In this document: positions 1 through 10,388 of the stretch, piece after piece
Position numbering within the stretch: the stretch's first letter is position 1
Layout of the letters: the number at the start of each line of letters is the position of its first letter
DNA from: Gnetum montanum
Lineage: Eukaryota > Streptophyta > Gnetopsida > Gnetales > Gnetaceae
Direction of reading: 5' to 3'
NCBI GenBank assembly: GCA_015680685.1
Contig: MNCI01020827.1
Coordinates: 216,338 to 280,337 of the forward strand
Length of the DNA: 64,000 bases
The notes under the pieces: model-generated
Databases searched by the model: none
Told to the model about the DNA's origin: nothing
What the model saw: only the letters and a program-made list of their open reading frames with translations
Translations under genes and position numbers: made by a program

Positions 1-231
1 TGCAACTAGATTGTAATCCATGGATGGACAATGTAAGTATGCTAGTGATTGATAGTTGGTTTGTGATCATTTTCTTCTCACATTGAGTTCATGAAGTGCA
101 ACTAGTATGGTTTAACTCTCGATGAGGTATATGATATTATGATGTAGGATTGAATTAATCCTAAGTGCTTTCATAATGAAAAATGAGAATAAAATCTAAA
201 TCTAAGTGGCAATAGAAATGTAAATCCATCT
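1..231 (-). repeat. inverted copy of an LTR fragment
   Basis: This stretch is, base for base as far as I can read, the reverse complement of 694-924. The second copy is the 3' half of the outer element's 5' LTR, also recognisable at 37805-38056. The arms are separated by an unrelated segment and the single N at 691. A perfect inverted copy next to an N in otherwise heavily diverged repeats suggests a wrongly oriented contig join rather than biology. A recent inverted duplication is the alternative. Confidence 0.8.
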
Positions 232-690
232 GTTGGCGACCGTTTGGGACACGACCGCCAATGAGTGTCCTCGAATAGGATTTAGGTGCTTGTTGGTCTC
301 TGGAAACACCAAGGCCCAGATACCTCCAAATAGACTCAGTAGTTAATGTGAGTATGTGTGTGTGCTGTTGCGGCGTGCGGTTATGAAAAATGAAACGATT
401 GCGTTATGTGTAAACTGTAGATGACTTATCTTAAAGGGATTCAGCCAACTTTGCCAAGTATTGCAAGTTGTTGAGAGTTCCTATTTTGTTCAATTACCTA
501 GTCTATGTGGTCCTTATAATACCTACTTATAATAAATAAAATTTTGCAAAAACATTTGAGCACAACTCTGCGAATCTACTTCTAATTTTCCCCAGAGAAA
601 GAGATAGTTCCACAAGAAAACTAGAAATAGAGCAAGATTCAATGGAAATAGACAGAAAAGAAAGCAGATTTGCGTGGACCTCAAATATTT
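232..690. other. unidentified segment between inverted arms
   Basis: About 460 bases starting TGTTGGCGACCG and ending at the N. It is not similar to anything else I noticed in the window. The TG start and the position right after a broken LTR would fit the 5' end of another LTR retrotransposon inserted here, but no second LTR, target duplication or coding sequence is visible. No gene is seen. Confidence 0.4.
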
Positions 691-693
691 NAC

Positions 694-978
694 AGATGGA
701 TTTACATTTCTATTGCCACTTAGATTTAGATTTTATTCTCATTTTTCATTATGAAAGCACTTAGGATTAATTCAATCCTACATCATAATATCATATACCT
801 CATCGAGAGTTAAACCATACTAGTTGCACTTCATGAACTCAATGTGAGAAGAAAATGATCACAAACCAACTATCAATCACTAGCATACTTACATTGTCCA
901 TCCATGGATTACAATCTAGTTGCACGTGAACACTCGTGATTTATATGGTGGAGTGTTGGAATGCCTAGCCACTCATCA
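694..978 (+). mobile_element. 5' LTR (3' part) of the outer Ty3/gypsy element
   Basis: The sequence matches the 3' LTR at 37210-39133: the same runs around ATTTAGATTTTATTCT, CATATACCTCA and GGAGTGTTGGAA. It ends with GCCACTCATCA, like the LTR ends at 29627 (inverted), 35880 (inverted), 41724 and 62493. The internal part of the element begins immediately after 978. The 5' part of this LTR is missing because of the break at 691. Confidence 0.8.
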
Positions 979-997
979 TTGGTGTCATTTCCATGGA
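979..997 (+). other. degenerate primer-binding-site position
   Basis: TTGGTGTCATTTCCATGGA follows directly after the LTR end CTCATCA. The related inner element has TTGGCGCTGTTGTCGGGGA at the same place, which is the TGGCGC...GGGGA type seen in plant Athila/Tat elements. Here only the TTGG start and scattered bases remain, so this is assigned by position. Confidence 0.5.
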
Positions 998-1128
998 TGT
1001 GTTAATGTTTGCTCAGTAGTTTATTTTATAGAGTTTGTTGTATTAAGAATTACAAAGTCTATTTTTCACACTTGAATCAATTCTTTTAACACACACACAC
1101 ATATACTTAAAAGTGTCAAAAACATAAT

Positions 1129-3647
1129 ATGGCTTCTACACTTAAGAAAAAATCACCACCTGCCAATGAAATTCATAAGAGTTGTGACAAAGGATATGAT
1201 GAAGAAGACTAGAGTTGCCCATGCAAACTAGGATTTCCTATGCTCATACTGATCCATATTATCCTAATTTCACATTTTTCTTCCACTAGGATGAATGACT
1301 AAGATGGAGAGATTTGCAAGGCAACATTGTTTTTTCTCCTAAATGTTCTACACCATCAATGCTACAAGAAACCTTAATGAGGTTGAACCTTGGCCATGCA
1401 CAAGAAGAATACCATGTTATTAAACAAATAACTTGGCCATATCAACCTATAGAAGCCCAAGTAAGAAGAGATGCTACCATGGAGACAACACATGAGCATA
1501 ACAAGGGAAGAAAGTGTCTTGCATTGTTTTCCTAGAAGAAATAAATGATAATACATTATTGATGGAAGAACTCCACCAAACTCATGAATCTTATTCACAG
1601 ATAGTAATTATCTATCTAGGGGAACTTGTCAATGTACAACTGCATTCTACCCTTATGGAAATACCTAGGAATGAGAAGGGAGACTCCAAAATTAGGAGGA
1701 GCTCTAGGCCTAAAACCTCAACAAAATCAAAAGAACATAAATCATGGAGTCATAGAAGAAGAGCCAACCGAGGGGGAACTTGTCAACATACAACTACATT
1801 CTACCCTTGCGAAGATACCCAAGAAGGATAAGGGAGACTTCAAACTTAGGAGGAGCTCAAGGCCTAAAACCTCAACAAAATCAAAAGAACATAAATCATG
1901 GAGTCACAAAAGAAGAGCCAGCCAACATTGTTCTCCAACTGCATTAGCTTCTTCCTTACATTCACCTATGGACTTCAACAAGAGGAGTGAGGATCAAGAA
2001 ACTATAACAAGGAAAGACATGTACATTGAAGAAGGTGCCCTGATGATGGTAAAGACAATTATGAACAAAGAAGAGATAGGATCAAGCATGAGGAAAGGAA
2101 AAAACACTATGAGCATCAAAGAATTCATAACTACAATGGAGGCTATCAACTTGAAGATCATGAAGAACCCCTATTGGTAACTCGTAATATGATTAATATC
2201 GAAAAAGTAATGTATGTCCCTACCAAGCACATCAATGATAGTCACATCAAGCAACTAGATATGAATAACATTCCCAAGTTTGAAAGTGGAAACAATGCAA
2301 ATCCACAACATCATATTCAATCCTTCCATGATGCATGTACCCTACAAAACATAGAGAATGATTGGTAGAAATTGAAGTTATTTTCCAGAACACTTATCAA
2401 GGAAGTAGAGAGCTTATACCAATCCTTAGAACTAGAAACAATTTGAAGATGGAGTACCATGCTAAAGCTCTTTAATGAAAAGTATCAAACTTATTCTAAA
2501 GTGTTTAATTTAAGAAAACAAATTTAAGGATGGAAGCAAGTGATACATGAATCCCTTGATGTGGCAATGGGCAAGTACCATTCATTACTACATAAATGCC
2601 TAGGCCATGGATTTTCTCAAAGGAAACAAATTAGGCATATCATTAATGGGTTAAGGAATAAGACTAGAGAAACTCTTAGGGTATATGGCGAAGGCAAGTT
2701 ATTAGAAATAATAGTCCATCGAATCCAAAGACTGATAGACTAAGTGGTCAAAGAGGAAGGAGAATTAAAGAAAAGAGAATCAACAAAAGAGTACAATCGA
2801 GATCTCATAATGAGACAAAGGGATGTGAGAATATGTGAAAGATAGGAAGAAGAAACTTTAGAATATACAATCCAAAAGAAGACTCTACTTATCCAAAAAT
2901 TAGTCAATGAAATCGCAACTAAGGTAGAGAAGATGTGGGATTTCATAGATGAAAAATTTACCATTGCACTCAAGATAGTAGAGGAAAAGACTGAACAAGC
3001 TCTGAACACAAACAAAGAAAGAAATAAAAGAAGAGAGAATGAACAAGAAAAATACAGACATAAAGAAAAATTTGCTACATTTAAAGAATTAACATATTCC
3101 AATTTGAAAGATGAAGAAGGATGCAAAGTGTGCCAATATGAACATCCTAAGAGATGTTGTCCTATTATGGTCCATTTGCAAGAGTATGGGGCATACATGC
3201 TTAACCAAAGATTTGTCAAGAAACAAATACCAAGATGATTACCATCCCCACAAAGTAATTTTTGACAACCTTATCAACCATCAAATTATCCAAGTGGAGC
3301 CTACCCTCAACCACAGGACCAATAGCAACAACAATAGCAATAATCACAAGCATGGGATATGCCACCACCAAGGTAGTAGTATCCATATAGGCAACCAAAT
3401 CCTTATGGATGTTACTTTTAATGTTCAATCTCTCTAGAGAATGTTTCAGTTCACACATCCTCTCACTACTATCCACCGAAGTATCATAAACGTACTATTT
3501 TGTGAATGGATCCCAATTCTTATGCACACTAACCAACAGCCAATTCATCGATCCAAACTCCTATTACTAACTCCATCACCAATTATGCTAGGAGAACTAT
3601 CAACACAACTACAAGAAATGAGTGCTACTAGGATAGTCAATACATAA
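1129..3647 (+). pseudogene. degenerate gag of the outer Ty3/gypsy element
   Basis: The ATG at 1129 begins a reading frame that is broken by many stops and shifts but can be followed by comparison with the minus-strand gag at 33885-35732. Shared landmarks are a start region with WRDLQGNIV-like sequence (about 1300), the core LDMNNIPKFESG (2250), IENDW and LIKEVES (2350-2410), and RKQIRHIINGLR (2625-2660). Near 3120-3180 is a Cys/His cluster, CKVCQYEHPKRCCP. Gag packages the element RNA into virus-like particles. The Cys/His cluster has C-x2-C-x3-H-x4-C spacing, one residue shorter between Cys and His than the usual retroviral knuckle. The number of stops shows the copy is old and inactive. Confidence 0.85.
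1620..1920 (+). repeat. tandem duplication inside gag (~150 bp x 2)
   Basis: Two adjacent units, about 1620-1771 and 1772-1920, both encode a basic stretch around RRSSRPKTSTKSKEHKSWSH. They differ at scattered sites. The duplication is in frame and so lengthened the N-terminal half of Gag. The homologous minus-strand gag near 35 kb does not obviously carry it. Confidence 0.85.
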
Positions 3648-3899
3648 GAAAATGTGATGATAAATGAACCTAGATCCAAGAAACTTTCATTTTTCAAAAT
3701 AGGTCTAGAAAAGGTTCAAAAGATGGGAACTTCACCTACATTCACCCCATCTACACATACTCCTTAAGGGAACATCACACTTCCACATCCTACAAACCTA
3801 AATTTGACCACTCTCATGCTCACTCAAACCATAATGCATTGGATTAAAGTAAAAGCACTTCCCAAGAAGAGAATAGATCCCAAAAGTCCCTTAATATAT

Positions 3900-4300
3900 C
3901 TCCAAATAGTAGGATAAAAACCCTGCATGGCTCCACTAGATTTTGGGTTTGGAGTAAATCTAATTTCACAAGATATATACAAAGCCTAGAATCTTCCTTT
4001 ACTACAGAAAAGTAACATTTGATTAGAGCTTACGGATTAGTCAATTATTGTCCCACTTAGATAGGTAGAAGATCTCATCACCGTCATAAGTGGCTAGTCG
4101 TATCTTACTAATTTTCTTGTCATCCATGCAGGGAAAAATAAAGGAGAATTTCCTATAATTATGGAAAGAGCATGGCTTAGCACTATGAATGCTCAGCTAG
4201 AAATTAGAGACCTGTCCTTGGAAATTTCCAAGGAAGATGAAGCTGGAATCATACCAAGATGCCAAGTTCCATGTATCATATATAGTGATAATGGATGTAA
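3900..4300 (+). pseudogene. degenerate aspartic protease, outer element
   Basis: At 3931-3990 the frame reads PLDFGFGVNLISQDIYK, matching the LLDS.SGVNLIS active-site region of the minus-strand copy at about 33200. The catalytic Asp-Ser-Gly has become Asp-Phe-Gly. The C-terminal part is seen at 4140-4220 as GEFPIIMERAWLSTM, corresponding to GDFPIIMGRTWLSTI in the inner element. The protease would have cut the Gag-Pol polyprotein. Stops and the changed active site indicate a dead copy. Confidence 0.75.
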
Positions 4301-4879
4301 TTTTGTGTAGAACATTTTGGCCATAAAAAAAATGTCATCACATCATGCAATGGATATATAGAAGATATGTATGTACAAAAGTGTTTATGTGTAGTAGCCA
4401 CCAAACAAGAAGGCACCTAGTGGCTGATACCTAAAGAGGAGACTAAATTCAATATATGCATGGAACCTACAAGTAGAATCACAAGTGCCTATGTAGAAGA
4501 AATTGATAAGTTAGAACAATTTAAAAGACAACCTCCTCACATCGAGTCATTTCAAGAAGAAGATATTAGATGGGAAAGACTAGAGATACAATAGACACAT
4601 GAACCAAAATCGTTAAAACTAAAAAACCTACCAGATACACTTGAATATGCTTTTCTAAATAATAAGAAATCGTAATTATAAATGCCAAACTTAATAAGGA
4701 ACATAGGAGAAAATTACTAGAAGTGGTAAATAAATGGTCAAATGCATTTACATGGGCCTATGACAAGACCACTGGAATTGACCCACATATATGCTAACAT
4801 TGAATCTATACAAATCCACCTATCAATCCACGTCACCAACATCAAAGAAGATTAAACCCAAAGCTTAAGCTTAAATAAG

Positions 4880-5660
4880 TTATTGTATCAAAGAAGGATG
4901 AAAAATGGAGGGTTTGTATTAATTTTAGATTATTAAACATGGAAACATTCAAGGACCATTTTCCTCTACCATATGTTGACCAAGTCCTAGATACTATAAC
5001 AGGACATCAATATTACAACTATATAGATGGCTATAGTGAGTACAATCAAATATACATTGCATTAGAAGACCAAGAAAAGACCACATTCACCAGTCCATGA
5101 GGGATGTTTGCATACAAGAAGATGCCCTTTGGTTTTTGTAATGCACTCGCTAGATTATAGAGACTTGTACCCAGCATCTTTCAAAAGCAAATTGGCAATG
5201 AAGTTGAAGTCTTTATGGATGACTTATCCATGTATGGGCCAGATTTTAAACAAGCCTTGGACCGTTTATAGTAGGTATTGAAGAGATGTATAGAAACCAA
5301 TCTAAAGCTTAATTGGAAAAAAAGCCATAGAATGGTTTAAGGTGATATAGTTCTGGGACATAGAATATCTCACAAGGGAATAGAGGTAGATACAGAGAAG
5401 TTCAGAGTCATCCAAAACATCACTCAAAGGTCACAAACCATTAAGTATATAAGATCATTCCTTGGCCATAGAGGACATTATAGAAGATTTATTAAAAATT
5501 TCTCAAAGATTGAAAAACTACTAGTAGAACTCACAAAGAAAGAGGCACCATTCCACTAGACAAAACTATGTGAGAAGTTATCTAGACATTAAAACAAAAG
5601 TTCATCAAAACACCAATCCTTCAAGCCCTAAATTAGTTTATACCCTTCCACCTAATAGTA
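4880..5660 (+). pseudogene. degenerate reverse transcriptase, outer element
   Basis: Translated pieces give a Ty3/gypsy RT in order: WRVCINFRLLN, FPLPYVDQVLDTITG, NYIDGYSEYNQI, KKMPFGFCNALA, the catalytic YxDD-type motif as VFMDDLSMYG (near 5215), GHRISHKGIEVDTEK, then IRSFLGHRGHYRRFIKNFSKI and FHLIVEASNK, where RT passes into RNase H. Several stop codons interrupt it. The reading stops being recognisable around 5690 and picks up with RNase H at 24714, so the gene has been split by a ~19-kb insertion. Confidence 0.9.
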
Positions 5661-5706
5661 GAAGCTTCAAATAAACTCTAGGAATTGTAACTATAGGAAA
5701 CATTAG

Positions 5707-6501
5707 TGTTGGAAAAACTAAGGGATCCCATGTGAGATAGTTTAACTCATAAATCCACAGGCCTTGAAAAGGATCTAAAGCACTCTGAATGTTCTTGCCA
5801 ACCACCCAGGGACTTGGAAAGTCTATTACCAATTTTATGTAAATGTGGATAAACTATAATAAGAAATAATGTAAAATGAGTTTGGAAGCACAAGATTCAA
5901 GAGTAGATAGAACAAGAGAATAATATCACCAAATAGGAATAACAGCAAATCTTATATTTAATAATGGATGTCAATGAATCTAAGGAATGACAGGGTTTAG
6001 AGAATATAGATCAAGGCTTTAAGTCCTAAGAAATTAATGCACTACTGTGATCCATCTAGTGAAAATTATAGAGTGTGTCCTACAAAGAATTTTTACTTTT
6101 CTTCGAATTTGATTTGCAAGTTTATCAATTCCTATTCTCAATTCTGCTTTTAGAAATCAGCGCTATTAATGTTACAAAAGAGTTACTTATATTCGCTGCA
6201 AAAGCTCTATTGATCTTTGCTAAAATGATCTCTACAAAAATTATTCAAAATGTCCCAAATGTGATTTTGGATCTAGTATTTATAAGCTCTGAATCTATAA
6301 CACTTACATCTATTATAGTTTTGAGCATTATGAATGGCTTCTTAGTCAAAGTGTAGCATGTGGGCTAAAAGTCCAAGTGCCATATGTTGCTTTCACACAA
6401 TGCCCAGCATGTGGGACTTCAATGTTCATTATGTGAAACTAAAGCCCAAATCCCACATGTTGACGTCACACACTGCCCATTGTGTGGAGCTGAGATGTCC
6501 A
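5707..6501. repeat. ~795-bp direct repeat, left copy (LTR-like)
   Basis: This segment is similar over its whole length to 23939-24713. Landmarks in both are CCATGTGAGATAGTTTAACTC, CTTGGAAAGTCTATTACC, GTAAATGTGGATAAAC and GAGCATTA...AATGGCTTC. Both copies begin TG and end CA, and they lie where the outer element's RT/RNase H is interrupted, as expected of LTRs of an element inserted there. I find no matching 5-bp target duplication, and the strand is uncertain: the purines before 23939 suggest +, whereas the coding remains inside are minus. Confidence 0.7.
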
Positions 6502-6547
6502 TTGTGTGAGATAAAAATGTCAAATTTCATAGCCTATGGAGTATTTT

Positions 6548-6745
6548 TAGCTTCCACAAGCTAGAATACATAGAATTTATAGCTTGTAAAACATTCTTTA
6601 GCATTTGACAAGCTAGAATACATAGAATATACAGCTTGTCAAACACTCTTTAGCATTCCATAAGCTAGAATACATGACATTTTTAACCTGTGAAGCATTC
6701 TTGACCTCCACAAGCTTAGATGCATGGGATTTTTAGCTTGTGGGC
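6548..6745. repeat. tandem repeat, ~66-bp units
   Basis: Three to four diverged units, each with ACAAGCTAGAATACATAGA followed about 10 bases later by AGCTTGT. The two short arms within a unit are inverted to each other, so each unit could form a small hairpin. No coding potential is seen. Confidence 0.8.
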
Positions 6746-6749
6746 TGCA

Positions 6750-9700
6750 AATCTCATTTTTACATTGAGAAACTTCTTAAAAATATTGATACAAGGCTTT
6801 AATATAGGATTTTTGGGGAAAATAAAGCAATTGTATCTACATTTATATTGCCACCAAATTATAATGAAAATTTAGGCTATAGGCTTTTACACTACAACAT
6901 GAATTTTCCTTGAGGTGTTTCATTGGTCCCTCTTTGTTGATATTTTAAGGATTAACCCAAGAGACATCAACAAAGAATTCAAAACACTACTATAGATTCA
7001 CCACCAATGCTCACTCTCTACACTTGACTCTATAGTTGTTAAATCATGCAAAGAAGTACTCACAATGGTAAAATAAGATCACAATAGGGTGTCAAGAGTT
7101 CGAGATGAGATAATGGCTACATTGGTTATAGGAGAGTGGTTACATGGCTATTTGAATGATTACATGAGCTAATAATGAATTCCAAATATCAACATCATGA
7201 ACATGATATGGTTGTGACATACTTGTTGATTTGAAGAGGTCTTCATGTTTCATGCTTGAACTACTGGCTACTTGACAATGTGTTAGAGGAACCAACACTT
7301 CACCCTTGAGCCTTCTTGGCCACTTGGCTCTTTTGTCTTAGAGCCATGAATTTGATTAGCTTCAGGCTTCATTGGCCTCCTAGCTTTCTTGGTAATCTTC
7401 TTTCCTATTTTTTTTTAGAGGTGAAACCTTCATTAGGTTTCATTGCCAAGGCCAAATTTTGGTTATCTCATAGAATGAGATGTATTATGTTCAGTGAACT
7501 TGGTTGGTAGAGCACATCAAAAGAAGATCTCACATGGCCATGTTGCATGGATGTTAAATATTATTTTTCATTATCAATAAGGTAAGGAAGGCTCTAGTTT
7601 GGCTACGGGGTTATAGCTTGAGAAGCACAATAGAGATGATGTGATATAAGCACTACTAACAAGATCAAACAAGCTAACCAAATCCTATATCTTGAAATCA
7701 CATGATGAATCACCCTTTGCAATTTATCACACCCTTGTGATGACTCCAAGCTCATCTTGTAAGCACAACTTCAAGAGGACAACCAAACAAGTCAAAGAAT
7801 ACATGTGTTTACAAAAGATTACATGAGGCAACAAATGCATATAGGCCATCATTAGTAAAAATTAATAGAACATGTGACTTCCGTATTAAGCTATTTAGAC
7901 TCATATAAGATTTGCAATATTCTTGAGAAGCTAAAAAAAAGAAAGAGGCTGGGGTCATGCAGCCTTACTTGGATGTCATTTGTGCTTGTTCAAACCTGTA
8001 AATAAAGGCAAACAACACTAAAAGTAAACATGTTAACGTTAGATATAATTAAGGCCATGTGAAGGTTCTAGTGCTATCTTGTAGGGGTTTTGGTGATGTC
8101 TTGACCAAGCTAGGTTCTAATGAGAAACTTGGTTTCAAAGTTTTTCTCCTCAGCATCATGCAATGTGATTAAGGACTTTTTTGTGATGTTTTAGATTTCA
8201 AGGTTAAGGGTAGCTAGGACATTCCCAAGCATTAAATTTATATGGTTAAAGGCTTTAAGGCTCTCAGTTTAGGCATTCGAGGGCAACTTTGTTAAACAAC
8301 ATCATCATAAGGGTCTACTTGGGCTCAAAGGCTAGTCGAATTATTTCTTCATCTCCATAGCTTAACCTTGCATGTCAACATAAGCACATCAAGTAACATC
8401 TACATGATATAGTCATTAAACACTATTAAAATAATGCCAAATATTGTAACAATAGAGAAAAATAGGGCCATATAAGGTAAAAACAAAGTAAGATAAGGCT
8501 AAAAAAAGGCAAAGTAGGGTCACAACAAGGTAAAGTAAGGTAAAACTAGGCAAAACAAGGTAAAAACATGGTTAAAACAAGGTAAAATCTCATGACAATA
8601 GGCAAAAAATGGTCAAAATAAGTAAAAATTTGGAAAAAGTAGGCTATAAATTGTTAAAATAATAAAAATCTAATAAAAATAATTAAAATAAGGTAAAACT
8701 TGTGTAAGTTGGTTGTAAGCTGCTTTGAAAAGGTTTTTTTTTAGGTAGTTTTAAACTCTTGGGGTAGCATCCAAGCCTGGAAGAAGGATTTTGCAAGTTT
8801 TATTGGATCATTTTGATCAAGGTTTGAAGTCCATGGGAGGTCCTACTATTGCCACACACTACTCACATGCTGCCTAGCATGTGGAGCCTATCTAGCCATC
8901 ATGTGGGATCATAAAACAACTCCTGAATGCATCAAAGATTTGATTCATGTTGAACTTTCCACTCTTAGGCCATGTGGAATCCTTTGGTAAATTGATGTGT
9001 AATTTTTGTGTTCTACTTCATTTGTATGAGGTTCACATGAGGAGCCCACATGCTCGTTACCATGTGGGCCTGATGTCCCATTATGTGAGACTCAACATTG
9101 TTAGTTTTAGTAGATTTTGACATCATTTTTTAGCTTCCTAAGGATCCTAAGTTAGCGGCTAAGCATTGGTAGCTTGTATGGAAATTCTAAAGCTATTTTG
9201 AACAACAAAAAAGCTTGTTTATGCTTCACAATTTGGCTCACACGTTGGCTAGCATGTGAGAGCTAAGGTTCCATTGTGTTGAGTTATAAATTTAGCCTAT
9301 GGAGCTCTTTTGACTAGTTTTCTTATTATTTTAGGCTTTTGTGTCAACGTATAAGGTTAAGTATATGGAAAATAGCTATTTTGAGGTTAGAAGAAGCTAA
9401 GTAAAGATTTCTAGAAGCTCACCCACTACCCCACACACTTGCCAATGTGTGGGCCTTGTGAGCTTATTGTGTGAAGCTCAAAATCAAATTTTCTTAGCTC
9501 AAAAGAGGTTAGATTTTGTCTTACCTTCCACTTCAAGTCTCTTCAACTCTATTGCTCAAATTTTAGGCAATTTTAACCATTGGAAACCTTTTAAAAAGTC
9601 CTCCCACATTGCCCCCCATGTGTTGCCCAGCAAGTCCGATTTGCACACCCATCGTGTGGGATCAATTTTGGTTGTTTTTAAGCTTTTTAAACTTGATCTT

Positions 9701-10148
9701 AGAGTTTTGGAACTGCTCGTATTTTTGCCTAGGGTTTTGGATAGGAAACTATCATTTTTGGGTGCTATTTGAAGTTGGATTAAAGTTTGCTAAAGCCCAC
9801 ACACTGACCAACATGTGAAACTTATATGCCCATCATGTGAGATGGAGCATAGGTTCTTTAAAAGAACTAAAGTAGCCACTAATGCAACAAGTTTTGTAGG
9901 CGACAACACATGCAAGAAGGAAGGTGCAACGTTAGACGCAAATCAAGCAATGATAGTTGCAAGCTATTACAAGGCTAGAGAAACTAATGTACAGAGATGA
10001 TAGTAAGCATAGTGAAAATTTACCCTCCCATTGTAGGGCTATGTAGCCTTTCGCAAGCCTACTGCGTGGCTACAAGCCATGTGGCCTCAAAATTTTAATT
10101 TTAATTTTTAGTATTATTTTTATTTTGTATCACATGTATACATGTCTA
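6750..10148. other. non-coding retroelement internal region with CCCAYNRTGTGGG-like motifs
   Basis: I see no gene here. The stretch is AT-rich and repeatedly carries a short motif of the form CCCA-Y-N-R-TGTGGG, for example near 8890, 9055, 9435, 9610-9650 and 9830. The inverted form of the same motif is dense at 22930-23810. Short open frames (for example 9449-9772) show no family resemblance. This is probably untranslated internal sequence of the element bounded by 5707 and 24713. Confidence 0.5.
8470..8700. repeat. degenerate GGTAAAACAA repeats
   Basis: A run of loosely repeated 10-12-base units of the type AAGGTAAAACAA or GGCAAAATAA, gradually decaying into A-rich sequence. A simple-repeat origin is likely. 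Confidence 0.75.
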
Positions 10149-10388
10149 TTGATGCATAAATTTTGGTCGTAGCAACACCTTGGAAAAACGTCGTTTGAGG
10201 AGACTATTGCCTAAGGTGCCTCCTGTATGGGTATAAAAACCTAGGAATAGTCTTAACTCGAGAGGGCTATGTGACATTGCAAAAGGTAAATAAAATTGAA
10301 AGTTGGGGAATTTAAATTAAATACTATCTTGAAATTCAAGAATATAGTAGGTGACAAAAAAAATTAAATTTCCCTGGTCTCTCATTGT
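10149..10388 (+). repeat. inverted repeat, left copy (~240 bp)
   Basis: The sequence starts TTGATGCATAAATTTTGG and includes TTTGAGGAGACTATTGCCTA, CCTAGGAATAGTC and GAGAGGGCTATGT. The same sequence lies in opposite orientation at 18322-18573. The two copies face each other with the same end outward, and both are followed inward by GA-rich sequence. This could be a terminal inverted repeat, or two independent LTR-type insertions in opposite orientation. Confidence 0.8.

Noticed and set aside
5638-5832. Minus-strand 64-codon frame at the left edge of the insertion, repeated at 23874-24161
   Set aside because: It is simply the shared direct repeat read in reverse; the two versions do not keep the same frame.
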